Positions 20,218-31,518 of a stretch of DNA of 64,000 nucleotides are shown in pieces; the first letter of the stretch is position 1; each line of letters opens with the position of its first letter. The notes below the pieces were generated by a model. The model did no database searches. It saw only the letters and a program-made list of their open reading frames with translations, and was not told the DNA's origin. Source of the stretch: Sciurus carolinensis (Eukaryota; Chordata; Mammalia; Rodentia; Sciuridae); contig NC_062222.1 of the NCBI RefSeq assembly GCF_902686445.1, positions 39,865,792 through 39,929,791 on the forward strand, written 5' to 3'. The position numbers and the translations under genes are program-made.

Positions 20218-23200
20218 TCATCCGCTTATCAGCGAGATCATTTGTCCTTTAGTTTTTTGAGATTGGCTTATCTCACTTAGCATGATATTCTCCAATTTCG
20301 ACCATTTGCCTACAAATGCCATAATTTTATCATTCTTCATTGCGGAGTAATATTCCATTGTATAAATATGCCACAGTTTCTTTATCCATTCATCAACTGA
20401 AGGGCATCTAGGTTGGTTCCACAATCTGGCTATGGTGAATTGAGCAGCAATGAACATTGATGTGGCTGTATCTCTGTAGTATGCTGATTTTAAGTCCTTT
20501 GGGTATAGGCCAAGGAGTGGGATAGCTGGGTCAAATGGTGTTTCCATTCCAAGCTTTCTGAGGAATCTCCACACTGCTTTCCAGAGTGGTTGCACTAATT
20601 TGCAACCCCACCAGCAATGTATGAGTGTTCCTTTTTCACCACATCCTCGCCAACACCTATTGTTGCTTGTAATCTTGATAATCGCCATTCTAATTGGGGT
20701 GAGATGAAATCTTAGGGTAGTTTTGATTTGCATTTCCCTTATTACTAGGGATGTTGAACATTTTTTCATATATCTGGTGATTACTTGTACATCTTCTTCT
20801 GTGAAGTGTCTGTTCATTTCCTTAGCCCATTTGTTGATTGGATTATTTGTATTCTTCGTGTAGAGTTTTTTGAGTTCTTTATAGATTCTGGAATTAGCGC
20901 TCTATCTGAGGTATGGTTGGCAAAGATATTCTCCCACTCTGTAGGCTCTCTCTTCACATTTCTGATAGTTTCCTTTGCTGAGAGAAAGCTTTTTAGTTTG
21001 AATCTATCCCAGTTGTTGATTCTTGCTTTTATTTCTTGTGCTATGGGAGTCCTGTTAAGGAAGTCTGATCCTAAGCCAACAAGTTGAAGATTTGTACCTA
21101 CTTTCTCTTCTATAAGATGCAGGGTCTCTGGTCTGATTCCGAGGTCCTTGATCCATTTTGAGTTGAGTTTTGTGTAGGGTGAGAGATAGGGGTTTAATTT
21201 CACTCTATTGCATATAGTTTTCCAGTTTTCCCAGCACCATTTGTTGAAGAGGCTATCTTTTCTCCATTGCATATTGTTGGAACCTTTGTCTAGTATGAGA
21301 AAATTGTATTTATTTGGGTTTGTGTCCATGACCTCTATTCTGTACCATTGATCTACCTGTCTATTTTGGTACCAATACCATGCCGTTTTTGTTACTATTG
21401 CTTTGTAGTAGAGTTGAAGATCTGGTATTGCAATACCCCCTGCTTCGCTCTTGCTACTGAGGATTGCTTTAGCTATTCTAGGTTTTTTATTCTTCCAGAT
21501 GAATTTCATAATTGCTTGCTCTATTTCTGCAAGGTACATCATTGGGATTTTAATTGGAATTGCATTGAATCTGTATAGCACTTTAGGTAGTATAGCCATT
21601 TTGACGATATTAATTCTGCCTATCCAGGAACATGGGAGATCTTTCCATCTTCTAAGGTTTTCTTGAATTTCTTTCTTTAGTGTTCTGTAGTTCTCATTGT
21701 AGAGGTCTTTCACCTCTTTTGTGAGATTGATTCCCAAGTATTTTATTTTTTTCGATGCTATTGTGAATGGGGTAGTTTTCCTAATTTCTCTTTCTGAAGA
21801 TTCATCACTTATGTACAAAAAGGCATTGGATTTATGAGCATTGATCTTGTAACCTGCTACTTTACTGAATTCACTTATGAGTTCTAAAAGTTTTCTGGTG
21901 GAATTTCCAGGTTCCTCTAAATATATAATCATGTCATCAGCGAACAGGGATAGTTTGAGTTCTTCTTTTCCTATTCGTATCCCTTTAATTTCTTTGGTTT
22001 GTCTGATTGCTCTGGCTAGAGTCTCAAGGACGATGTTGAATAGAAGCGGTGAAAGAGGGCATCCCTGCCTTGTTCCAGTTTTTAGGGGGAACGCTTTCAG
22101 TTTTTCACCATTTAGAATGATATTAGCCATGGGCTTAGCGTAGATTGCCTTTATAATGTTTAGGAATGTTCCCACTAACCCAATTTTTTCTAGTGTTTTG
22201 AGCATGAAGGGATGCTGTATTTTATCGAATGCTTTTTCTGCATCTATTGAAATAATCATGTGATTCTTAACTTTAAGTCTGTTGATATGGTGAATGACAT
22301 TTATTGATTTCCGAATATTGAACCAACCTTGCATCCCTGGGATAAAACCCACTTGATCGTGGTGCACTATCTTTTTAATATATATTTGTATGTGATTTGC
22401 TAAAATTTTGTTGAGAATTTTTGCCTCGATGTTCATTAAGGATATTGGTCTGAAATTTTCTTTCCTCGATGTGTCTCTGTCTGGTTTAGGTATCAGGGTG
22501 ATATTGGCTTCATAGAACGAGTTTGGGAGGGTTCCCTCCTGTTCTATTTCATGGAATAGTTTGAGGAATATTGGAATGAGCTCTTCTTTAAAGGTTTTGT
22601 AGAACTCGGCTGAGAACCCATCTGTTCCTGGACTTTTCTTTGTTGGTAGGCTTTTGATGACCTCTTCTATTTCATTGCTTGAAATTGGTTTATTTAAGTT
22701 GTGTATGTCCTTCTCGTTCAGTTTAGGTAGTTCATATGTCTCTAGAAATTTGTTGATGTCTTCGAGGTTTTCTGTTTTGTTGGAGTATAGATTTTCGAAA
22801 TAGCTTCTAATTATGTTTTGTATTTCACTCGTGTCTGTTGTGATGTTTCCTTGTTCGTTCCGAATTTTAGTAATTTGAGTTTTCTCCCTCTTTCTCTTTG
22901 TTAGTGTGGCTAAGGGTTTATCAATTTTATTTATTTTTTCAAAGAACCAACTATTTATTTTGTTAATTATTCCAATTGTTTCTTTTGTTTCGATTTCGTT
23001 GATTTCGGCTCTGATTTTAACTATTTCCTGTCTTCTACTACTTTTGGTATTGGTCTGCTCTTCTTTTTCTAGTGCTTTGAGCTGTAGTGTTAAGTCGTTT
23101 ATTTGTTGATTTCTACTTCTTTTTTTGAATGCACCCCATGAAATAAATCTTCCTCTAAGTACTGCTTTCATAGTGTCCCAGAGATTTTGATATGATGTGT

Positions 23201-24065
23201 CTTTGTTCTCGTTTACTTCTAAGAATTTTTTTATTTTCCTCCTGATGTCTTCTGTTATCCATTCATCATATAATAGTATATTATTTAGTCTCCAGTTATT
23301 GGAGAAGTTTCTGTTTTTTATTCTGTCATTTATTTCTAATTTCAATCCATTATGATCTGATAGAGTACAAGGTAGTATCTCTATCTTCTTGTATTTGCTA
23401 ACAGTAGCTTTGTGGCATAAAATATGGTCTATTTTAGAGAAGGATCCATGTGCTGCTGAGAAGAAAGTGTATTTGTTCTTTGTTGGATGGTATATTCTAT
23501 ATATGTCCATTAAGTCTAAATTGCTGATTGTGTTGTTGAGATCTATAGTTTCTTTATTCAATTTTTGTTTGGACGATCTATCCAGTGGTGAGAGAGGTGT
23601 GTTAAAATCGCCTAGTATTATTGTGTTGTGGTCTATTTGATTTCTGTAATTGAGAAGGATTTGTTTGACGTACGTGGATGAGCCAATGTTTGGGGCATAG
23701 ATATTTATGATTGTTATGTCTTGCTGATTTATGTTTCCCTTAAGCAGCATGTAATGTCCTTCTTTATCCCTTCTGACTAGTTTTGGTTTGAAGTCCACAT
23801 TATCTGAGATGAGGATGGATACTCCAGCTTTTTTGCTGTGTCCGTGTGCATGGTATGTTTTTCCCCATCCTTTCGCCTTTAGTCTATGGGTGTCTCTTTC
23901 TATGAGATGAGTCTCTTGCAGGCAGCATATTGTTGGATTTTTCTTTTTAATCCAATCTGCCAGTCTGTGTCTTTTGATTGATGAATTCAGGCCATTAACA
24001 TTCAGGGTTATTATTGTGATATGATTTGTATTCCCAGTCAATTGACTCATATTTGTTTTTGACAT
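20218..24065 (-). pseudogene. L1 ORF2 (endonuclease-reverse transcriptase), copy 2, one frameshift
   Basis: 1083 codons are open from 24065 to 20814, covering the whole APE-type endonuclease ('LNVNGLNSS', 'QETHL', 'GDFNTPLS', '[11 protein letters not shown]'), the RT fingers and palm ('[15 protein letters not shown]', 'GFIPGMQGW', '[19 protein letters not shown]') and the catalytic 'FADD' near residue 706. The frame is lost at 20891-20893, where 'ctggaatt' replaces the 'ctggaaatt' of copy 1, a 1-bp deletion. The remaining 199 codons (20817 to 20218), with the C-terminal C-x3-C-x7-H-x4-C motif, are open in another frame. Without the break the protein would be about 1275 residues, the usual L1 ORF2p length. 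EN and RT domains are therefore intact on paper but the C-terminal segment is lost. Confidence 0.95.
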
Positions 24066-24096
24066 GATTTGGTTTCTCCTTTATTTGGCTATTCCT

Positions 24097-25143
24097 TTAG
24101 GCTAGCGCCTCCTGTTGCTGATTTGCATCGTTGTTTTTCATCTCTTCCTCATGGAATATTTTGCTGAGAATGTTCTGTAATGCTGGCTTTCTTTTTGTAA
24201 ATTCCTTTAGCTTTTGTTTATCATGGAAGGATCTTATTTCATCGTCAAATTTGAAGGTAAGTTTTGCTGGGTATAAGATTCTTGGTTGGCATCCGTTTTC
24301 TTTCAGGGCTTGGTATATGTTGTTCCAGGCCCTTCTAGCTTTTAGGGTCTGGATTGAAAAATCTGCTGATATTCTTATTGGTTTCCCCCTGAATGTAATT
24401 TGGTTCTTTTCTCTCGCGGCCTTTAAAATTCTGTCTTTATTTTGTATGTTAGGTATTTTCATAATAATGTGCCTTGGTGTGGGTCTGTTATAATTTTGTA
24501 TGTTTGGAGTTCTATAAGCCTCTTGTATTTGGTTTTCCATTTCATTCTTCAGATTTGGGAAATTTTCTGTTATTATTTCATTGAATAGATTGTTCATTCC
24601 TTTGGTTTGTTTCTCTAAGCCTTCCTCAATCCCAATAATTCTTAAATTTGGCCTTTTCATGATATCCCATAATTCTTGTAGATTCTGTTCATGATTTCTT
24701 ACCATCTTTTCTGTTTGGCCCACTTTGCTTTCAAGATTAAATAATTTGTCCTCAATGTCTGAGGTTCTGTCTTCCAGGTGTTCTATCCTATTGGTTATGC
24801 TTTCTATGGAGTTTTTAACTTGGTTTATTGTTTCCTTCATTTCAAGGATTTCAGTTTGGTTTTTTTTCAGTATCTCTAACTCTTTATTGAAATGATCTCT
24901 TGCTTCCCGTATTTGGTCTTTTAACTGTTGATTGGTGCGATCATTTAATGCCTGCATTTGCTCTTTCATCTCCTCCTTCAATGCCTGCATTTGCTCTTTC
25001 ATCTCCTCATTAGCTTCCCTGATCGTTTTTATTACGTACATTCTGAACTCCCTTTCTGACATTTCTTCTGCTGTGCTGTCATTGGGTTTTATTGATGTAG
25101 TATCTAGGTTTGTTTGGGACATTTTCTTCCCTTGTTTTCTCAT
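24097..25143 (-). CDS. L1 ORF1 protein (RNA-binding chaperone), copy 2
   Basis: 348 codons, uninterrupted. Same architecture as the copy 1 protein: N-terminal coiled coil with the tandem 11-residue EEMKEQMQAL(K/N) repeat, RRM-like 'RPNLRIIGIEEGLEKQTKG', and a C-terminal domain ending 'HEEEMKNNDANQQQEALA'. The stop is 31 bp before the ORF2 ATG, the usual bicistronic L1 arrangement in which ORF2 is translated by reinitiation or a related unconventional mechanism. Expression would depend on the monomeric 5'UTR promoter at 25144-26302. Confidence 0.95.
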   Translation of the reverse strand: MRKQGKKMSQTNLDTTSIKPNDSTAEEMSEREFRMYVIKTIREANEEMKEQMQALKEEMKEQMQALNDRTNQQLKDQIREARDHFNKELEILKKNQTEILEMKETINQVKNSIESITNRIEHLEDRTSDIEDKLFNLESKVGQTEKMVRNHEQNLQELWDIMKRPNLRIIGIEEGLEKQTKGMNNLFNEIITENFPNLKNEMENQIQEAYRTPNIQNYNRPTPRHIIMKIPNIQNKDRILKAAREKNQITFRGKPIRISADFSIQTLKARRAWNNIYQALKENGCQPRILYPAKLTFKFDDEIRSFHDKQKLKEFTKRKPALQNILSKIFHEEEMKNNDANQQQEALA

Positions 25144-26302
25144 ATTGGTCAGTTATCAGTGGGACCCTGAGATATTGCAGTTTTCCACTATTGGCTTATA
25201 GTGTCCCAGTGGATTTCCAGTGTATCACCTCCCAGCCTTCAGTAGCCTGATGTCTTGGAGGAATCTGATAAAGCAGCTCATCCGAAGAAAACTGCCCCTA
25301 GCCCCCTACTGGTTCCACGGTTTGGAACTGGCTCTGTGCGGAAATGCTCTCACTGTGGGCCTGCACCGTGCAGCTGGCCGTGTGGGAAGAGCCCACTGCC
25401 GGAGTGTGGAAGGCTACCTTGGGAAGACTCTAGCTGCCCTGCCCGGCTCCACTAAGCCACCTCTATCTGGGCCTGCCACCCGGGCCGAGCTTTACCCAGT
25501 GGGCAGACTCACCCGTGGCTCTATTTCAGTCCGAGTCTCTCAATGCCTCCCCCTCTTAGCTCCTGGGTTCTGGAGCGACCGGGGGTGCAGTCTCCCTCTA
25601 GGCCGCCATCTTGGATCACCCCGAGAAGAGAGCCTGCAGCCGGAGTGGGCAGAGCCGCCTGAAGACGTCTCCGGCTGCCCTGCCCTCATCCCTGAGGCTG
25701 CTTGCAGATCGAGGCTCTCCGCTGGTTCTTTGCCGGAGTACACTGTGCTGCAGTGGCTCCGGGACTCGGAGCCTGCTCTGGTCAGAAAGGCTCTCACTAG
25801 CGGGCCAGTTCCGTTCCGAGAACCTGGAGAAGCTGGCTGTGTGGGCGGGGCCCACCGCCAGAGTGCGCAGGGCTGCCTGTGGATGACTCTAGCTGCCCTG
25901 CCCGGCTCCGATAAGCCACCTCTATCTGGGCCTGCCAGCCGGGCCGAGCTTTACCCAGTGGGCAGACTCACCCGTGGCTCTATTTCAGTCCGAGTCTCTC
26001 AATGCCTCCCCTTCTTAACTCCTGGGTTCTGGAGCGACAGGGGGTGCAGTCTCCCTCTAGGCCGCCATCTTGGATCGCCCCGTGAAGAGAGTCCGCAGCC
26101 GGAGTGGGCAGAGCTGCCTGAAGAGGTCTCTGGCTGCCCTGCCCTAATCCCAGAGGCTGCCTGCAGATCGAGGCTCTCCGCTGGTTCTTTGCCGGAGTAC
26201 ACTGCGCTGCAACGGCTCCAGGACTCAGAGCTTGTTCTGGTCAGAAAGGCTCTCACTAGCGGGCCAGTTCCGTTCCGAGAACCTGGAGAAGCTGGCTGTG
26301 TC
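25144..26302 (-). promoter_or_regulatory. L1 copy 2 5'UTR: two 459-bp tandem promoter monomers
   Basis: GC- and CpG-rich. The block 'gggcagactcacccgtggct' occurs at 25501 and again at 25960, a period of exactly 459 bp; 'gtgggcagagc' and 'gaggctctccgctggttctt' repeat at the same distance. Each monomer carries a YY1-type site (GCCATCTTG on plus; 25605-25613 and 26064-26072). The outermost bases (about 26290-26302) are the beginning of a third unit. Monomeric tandem promoters are known in mouse L1 families. An antisense ORF runs right through the array. Confidence 0.85.
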
Positions 26303-26368
26303 TTTAATATGTTTTTGTATGCAATTTTCTACAATTTTCTTAAGAATTTTTGCATCTATGCTCATTAG
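25250..26368 (+). CDS. Hypothetical antisense ORF across the L1 copy 2 5'UTR
   Basis: From the ATG at 25250 the plus strand stays open for 372 codons, opposite to L1 transcription, to a stop at 26366-26368. The first 350 codons or so lie inside the L1 5'UTR; the last 20 or so read out into the flanking old L1. The predicted protein is internally repeated because the monomers are in frame: 'LAALPGS(T/D)KPPLSGPA', '[20 protein letters not shown]' and '[20 protein letters not shown]' each occur twice, 153 residues apart. It is Pro/Gly/Arg/Leu-rich with no motif I recognise. Primate L1s have a short antisense ORF0 in a comparable place; homology is not implied. The ORF may be a by-product of GC-rich, stop-poor DNA. 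The start context (ctgATGt) is weak. Confidence 0.35.
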   Translation: MSWRNLIKQLIRRKLPLAPYWFHGLELALCGNALTVGLHRAAGRVGRAHCRSVEGYLGKTLAALPGSTKPPLSGPATRAELYPVGRLTRGSISVRVSQCLPLLAPGFWSDRGCSLPLGRHLGSPREESLQPEWAEPPEDVSGCPALIPEAACRSRLSAGSLPEYTVLQWLRDSEPALVRKALTSGPVPFREPGEAGCVGGAHRQSAQGCLWMTLAALPGSDKPPLSGPASRAELYPVGRLTRGSISVRVSQCLPFLTPGFWSDRGCSLPLGRHLGSPREESPQPEWAELPEEVSGCPALIPEAACRSRLSAGSLPEYTALQRLQDSELVLVRKALTSGPVPFREPGEAGCVFNMFLYAIFYNFLKNFCIYAH

Positions 26369-28109
26369 GGATATTGGTCCAAAATTTTCATTCCTTGATG
26401 TGTCTTTGCTGTTTTTGGTATCAGAGTGATACTAGTCTCATAGAAGGAGTTTGAAACGGTTCCCTCCTTTTCTATTTCATGAAATTACTTGAGGGGTATT
26501 GGTATTACTTCTTCTATGAAGGTCTTTTAGAACTCGAGAATTCATCTGGTCCTGGGCTCTTCTTGATTGGTATGCATTTGATGGCATCTTCTATTTAATT
26601 GCTTGAAATTAATCTTTTAAAATTGTGTGTATCCTCCTGATTCAGTTTGGGTAGATCATAGTCTGTAATAATTTATCGACATCTTCAAGATTTTCTATTT
26701 TACTGTCGTGTACATTTTCAAAATAGTTTATAATTATCTTCTGTATTTCAGTAGTGTCTGTGGTGATATTTCCTTTTCAACACAAATTTTAGAAATTTGA
26801 GCTTTCTCTCTCTTTTTTTAGGGTACCTAAGGGCTTATCAATTTTATTTATTTTTTCTAAGGATTTGAACTGTGGTATTAAGTTAGTTATTTGTTGACTC
26901 TTTATTCTGTTAATGAATGAGTTCAATGCAATGAACATTCCTCTTAGCACTGCCTTCATAGTGTCTCAGTGATTTTGATATGTTGTATCAGTGTTCTCAA
27001 TTACCTCTAAGAATTTTTTTTCTTTTCCCTGATGTCTTCTGCTGGCCATTCATCATTCAATAGTGTATTATTTAGTTTACATGTGCTAGAGAAGCTTCTA
27101 TTTTTTATTTTATCATTGATTTCTAATTTTATTCTATTATGATCTGATAGAATGCAGGGTGTTATCTCTGTTTTTTCATATGTGCTAAGATTTTCTTTGT
27201 GGCATAACATGTGGTCTATTTTAGAGAAGGATTCATGTGCTGCTGAGAAAAATGTGTATTCACTCATTGATAGATGAACTATTCTATATATCTGTTAAAT
27301 CTAAATTATTGATTGTATTAGTTATTTCTATAGTTACTTTGTTTAATTTTTGTTTGTAAGATCTATCCAGTGATAAGGGAGGTGTATTAAAATCACCCAG
27401 TATTATTGTGTTGTGGTCTATTCAATTCTTGAAATTAAGAAGGGTTTGTTTGATGTATGTATATGCTCTATTGTTTGGGGCATAAATTTTTATGTTTGTT
27501 GTGTCTTGCTGATGTATGATTTCCTTCAGCAGTATGAAATGTCCTTCTTTATCCCTTCTGACTAACTTTGGCTTGAAGTCCACTTTATCTGATACGAGAA
27601 TGGAAACCCTCGTTTGTTTATGCAGTTCATGTGAATGATGTGTTTTTTTCCCATCCTTTCATCTTCAGTCTGTGAGTGGATGTATTTTCTTAGGATATGA
27701 GTTTCTTGAAGAGAGCATATTGTTTGGTCTTTTTTCTTAATCCAATATGCCAGTCTATGTCTTATGATTGATCAGCTTAGGCCATTAACAATCAGGGTTT
27801 TTATTGAAATATTGTTTGTATTACCAGTCATTTTGGTTTATTTTTGTTTTTAATTTGACTTAGTTTCTCCTTTGATTGACTTTCCCTTTAGTGTAGTTCC
27901 TCCCTTTGCTGGTTTTCATTGTTGTTTTTAGTTTTTTCCTCATGGAATATTTTGCTGAAAATGTTTTCTAGTGCAGACTTTCTACTTGTAAATTCTTTTA
28001 ACACTTGTTTATCATGGAATGTTTTTATTTTGCCATCAACTCTGGCAAATTTTGCTCAATATAAGATTCTTGGTTGGTATCCATTTTCTTTTAGTGCTTG
28101 GTATATGTT
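26303..28109 (-). mobile_element. Old L1, 5' part (ORF2 N-terminal half and ORF1 C-terminus)
   Basis: Resumes the old L1 interrupted at 20004. It contains decayed antisense of the RT N-terminal and endonuclease regions ('[20 protein letters not shown]', 27200-27267; 'GDFNTPLS' equivalent near 27395) and, after the ORF1-ORF2 junction (about 27850-27900), the ORF1 C-terminal region to about 28109. The element is 5'-truncated there. Many stops. Confidence 0.85.
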
Positions 28110-28334
28110 ACATATGCCTTAGGATATAGCAGGTTAATACATTTATATAGTATGTATGTTAGCTATATATTCATTTGTTCTATTAGTATGAAAGTTTAGG
28201 CACTCTTCTGTGAACTTATGGTCTATTAATAAAAAGAGTAGAAAGGATCTCTGTGCTTTACATTCTACAGGGAAAGAAAAGAATAAAAATGTGTGATAAA
28301 TAATGTAATATATTGTAGATAAAATGATGTTCTT

Positions 28335-28338
28335 ATAT
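28335..28338. repeat. ATAT target-site duplication of class I ERV A (left)
   Basis: ATAT immediately before the TG of the 5' LTR; ATAT recurs at 34271-34274 immediately after the CA of the 3' LTR. Four-base duplications fit gammaretrovirus-like integration; an AT-rich tetramer alone is weak evidence. Confidence 0.65.
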
Positions 28339-28778
28339 TGAAATGGAAAAGAACCAAAGTAACACCACTTTGTTCTGACCTGACTCCATTGTTTAATTGC
28401 TTATAATGTTTTCCTTTCAGCCTTCTGAAGTTGTATCTATGTTGCCCATACAATAGGATCTTCCTGTATCCCTGACTATGGCCCTGATGTACAACAAAAT
28501 AACTCTGAAATGTATAATTAAAACTCTTCTCTCATGTAATCAAAATATGTGTCACAACAGGGTCTTTCTGACCTACATATGCCTCAATTGTTCTTGTGTT
28601 TTTTGTGGGTTTTGCCTTTATAAACTGTACTTCCAAAATTCTGGTGCTGGAAGTTTTTTGAGGCCTTAGCCTACTCTCAGTCACCTCTTGCCTGTCATGC
28701 TCATTAAAGAACCCTTTTCTCCCTTTCAATTTGGCTCAAAATGCCTGGTGGTTTGTAATTCTCATACACTCTGTAACA
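28339..28778 (+). repeat. 5' LTR of class I ERV A
   Basis: 440 bp, starts TGAAATGGAAAAGAACC and ends ...CTCTGTAACA. It matches 33842-34270 throughout with visible substitutions and small indels (e.g. 'ttgtgttttttgtgggttttgc' here against 'ttgtggttttgtc' there), so the insertion is moderately old. 'cattaaagaaccc' near 28703 is a variant polyadenylation signal (ATTAAA). Confidence 0.88.
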
Positions 28779-28780
28779 TT

Positions 28781-28798
28781 TGGAGTCCCTAGTGAGAT
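28781..28798 (+). other. Primer binding site of ERV A, tRNA-Gln-like
   Basis: TGGAGTCCCTAGTGAGAT, two bases after the 5' LTR. It resembles the complement of the 3' end of tRNA-Gln (TGGAGGTCCCACCGAGAT) with one missing base and a few substitutions. The tRNA sequence is from general knowledge; assignment is moderate. Confidence 0.55.
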
Positions 28799-30498
28799 CA
28801 GGGGTTGTGAGACCACCCTACAACCCTGGGACTCAGTCTTGCTCCGGAACTTCCTGATCAGTGAGAAAGATGTAAGGAAGGCACCCTCTGATGAAAACCC
28901 AGGGTCCCCTCCCACTGAGTCCTGGGAGGTCTAGAGTGACAGCTGTGTTCCTGGACACCAAAAGATCAGGTCCTTCTAACCCTCCTAGAGGGTAGTCAGC
29001 TCTGGTTTGGGTTTGGGAAGGAAGTTCCTGATAAGAGCCTTACCCAGTTCTCTCATGTTACCTTGGGACACCAATAGTGGAGGATTTAGTTTTCTGATTC
29101 TCTTGAGAAACTCGGTTTTGGATTTGTTTTGTCTGGCTGCTTACTTTTGAATTTGACTACATGATTCTCTGTATTATTGTCATGAATGATTGACTATGTT
29201 CTGGGTAAATACTTCGCTTAAAAAAATGTCTCCTTGTCAATGTCTCAGTCCTGTCTGGTCTCTCTGTTATTTGTTCAAAGGAAAGGAGAACTGAACAGTC
29301 CTCCAACTCACTTTGGTTTAGTGGTGACCATAAGCCAACCTAGGGTACTAGTCTTTCTTGCAGGAACAGTTTCTCTGCCCTCATCACCTGTACTATGTGA
29401 ACCACGCTAATTCCTTTCTGTGATTATACCGACAGTTCCAGTAAACTTCTCTTGTAAGTTTTTTTTTTTTTTGTTGTTGTTGTTAGTTTTCTCCCATCAT
29501 GTAAATTCTGTCCTCTGAGTTTGTTATTTGTCATTTCACTTGTCTGTAGACTTCCCAATTGTCCCTCTTTCCTTTGGCTGCCAGCATTCCCGACCCCACC
29601 AGCCCCCTGCAGTGGAGGCATTGCGAGTGCAAGGATAGGAAATTCCCAGCACCCGGATCTGCCACCTCTGGCTCAGAGCACTGCCCACCCCCTCCTACTA
29701 GGGGTCCAGGATCACAGGCACTTCATGAGGCCTGGGGGGTTGGCACGAGGTGGGCAGGTTCCCTGTGGCCTCCTCTCTGCCAGCCAGTTCAGGGGGTATG
29801 GCACTGCTACCCACCACCAAGGGCCAAGTGCCCCAGGCACCTGGGTGGGTGGGGAAAGATGCTGTGGCTTCTTCTCTGCAGAAGGTTCCAGCCTGGCAGC
29901 AGCACACACTGACAGGTAGGAGTCCTAACCAGTGGGGAGAAGTTGTTGGGAACACAGATACTTAACACACCTGTGCTGAAGCCTGACAGGGCCACCACCC
30001 AGTGCCTGCCTGCCTCTGCTCCTAGTCTGCCAGCAGACTGAAAGCTACATGGCTGCAAAGACGTGGCTGAAAGGAACCTGGCCTTTTCTCTGCCTTCCAG
30101 CCCCCTTTGCCCCTTGTGGATGGAGGCTGTTGGCCACAAATGATGTGGCAACAGGTTTCAGCACTGTTAGTTTATGACCTGGGGACAAGAATAATTTCAC
30201 CTTTTAAGATCTGACAGGGCACCCCATTTGGCTAGAGTATATTTCATCACTGGGACAAAACCAGTTCTTTCAAAAATAGTATCCCATCATTGTCCAACCC
30301 TCTCCCAGGATAAAATTTGTTGTGTAAATTAAATACATGATTCATAAAGTCAGTTTCAGAATATGAATTTAAGAAAGGATCCAAAAGTTTCAACATTTCA
30401 ATTAAAATACTGTAAGTAACAAAGTATTTCAGCTTATTAAAATGGAATAATTTGTCTAAATTTAAACTTTTATAAAGATTGTTTTCAAATTGTAAATT
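28799..30498 (+). pseudogene. ERV A leader and unrecognised internal sequence
   Basis: The first 700 bp or so is a retroviral-type leader with no long ORF. From about 29570 to 30150 the base composition changes abruptly to GC-rich (e.g. 'gaccccaccagccccctgca', 'ggcacctgggtgggtgggga'). Several overlapping frames of 65-132 codons are open there on both strands, as expected from GC-rich DNA, and none gives a recognisable gag or host domain. After about 30180 the sequence becomes AT-rich again. Confidence 0.5.
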
Positions 30499-30512
30499 TA
30501 AAAGGAGAGAAA

Positions 30513-31518
30513 GAACACTTTCACATATTTATTAATTTCCTGTATATCTTCTTCTGTAAAGTATCTGTCCGGTTCCTTGGACCATTTATTGATTGGGTTC
30601 TTTGTTTTTTGTGTAAAGTTTTGTAAGTTCTTTAAAATTTTGGAGATTAGTGCTCTATCTGAGATGTGTGTGGAAAACATTGTCTCCCACTCTGTAGGCT
30701 CTCTTTTCACACATCTCTAGTAATTAGAGAAATGCAAATTAAAACAACTCTTAAGATTTCATCTTACTCCAATTAGAATGGCTATTATCAAAAACACAAA
30801 CAATAATAGATGTTCATGTGGATGTGGGGAAAAAGACACACTTTTACATTGCTGGTAGAGTTACAAATTGGTGCAGCCACTCTGGAAAGCAGTGTGGAGA
30901 ATCCTCAGAAAACTTGGAATGGACCCACTTTTGACCCAGTTATCCCACTCCTTGGTTTATACCCAAAGGACTTAATATTAGCATACTACAGTAACACAGC
31001 CACATCAATGTCTATAGCAGCTATAGACATTGTCACAATAGCTAGATTGTGGAACCAACCTAGATGCCCTTCAATAGATGAATGAATAAAGAAACTGTGG
31101 TATATATACAAAATGAAATGTTATTCAGCAAAAAAAAAAAAAGTATAATATTATGGCATTTGCAGATAAACAAATGGAATTGGAGAATATCATGCTAAGT
31201 GAAATAAGCCAAACCCCAAAACCAAAGGCTGAATGTTTTCCCTGATAAGTGGATAATGATATACAATGGGGGTGGGGGGGGGTTAGAGAAGAATGGAGGA
31301 ACTTTAGATTACATAGAGGGAAATGAGAGGAAGGAGGGAGGTGGGGTATGAAAGATGGTAGAATAAGACAGACATCATTACCCTATTTACATACATGATT
31401 ACATGAAAGGTATGAAGCTACATCATGCACAACCATAGAAATGAAATGACGTACCCCATTTGTGTACAATAAATCAAAATGCAGTCTGTAAAAATAAAAA
31501 AAACATAAAAATTAAAAA
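30513..31518. mobile_element. Twin-primed L1 inserted in ERV A
   Basis: 30513 to about 30712 is minus-strand ORF2 C-terminal sequence ('[21 protein letters not shown]' region), and about 30713-31518 is plus-strand ORF2 C-terminus, 3'UTR and A-tail ('[20 protein letters not shown]' around 30945-31005). This back-to-back arrangement is the signature of twin priming. The target duplication is TAAAAGGAGAGAAA, at 30499-30512 and 31519-31532. The insertion is younger than ERV A. Confidence 0.9.

Larger units (their letters stand above)
20005..26302 (-). mobile_element. Full-length young L1, copy 2
   Basis: About 6.3 kb on the minus strand: antisense poly-A (20005-20042), 3'UTR, ORF2, 31-bp spacer, ORF1, and a 5'UTR made of two 459-bp tandem monomers plus a short remnant of a third. 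It is inserted in an older L1 of the same orientation; that ORF2 sequence stops at 20004 and resumes at 26303, with TTTAATAT repeated at the two junctions. ORF1 is intact and ORF2 has a single 1-bp deletion close to its C-terminal region. It is nearly identical to copy 1 over the coding region. Confidence 0.95.

Noticed and set aside
29521..30151. GC-rich overlapping ORFs as a host exon or CpG island
   Set aside because: Frames overlap on both strands, no domain is recognised, no exon-like splice framing is seen, and the block lies inside an ERV.
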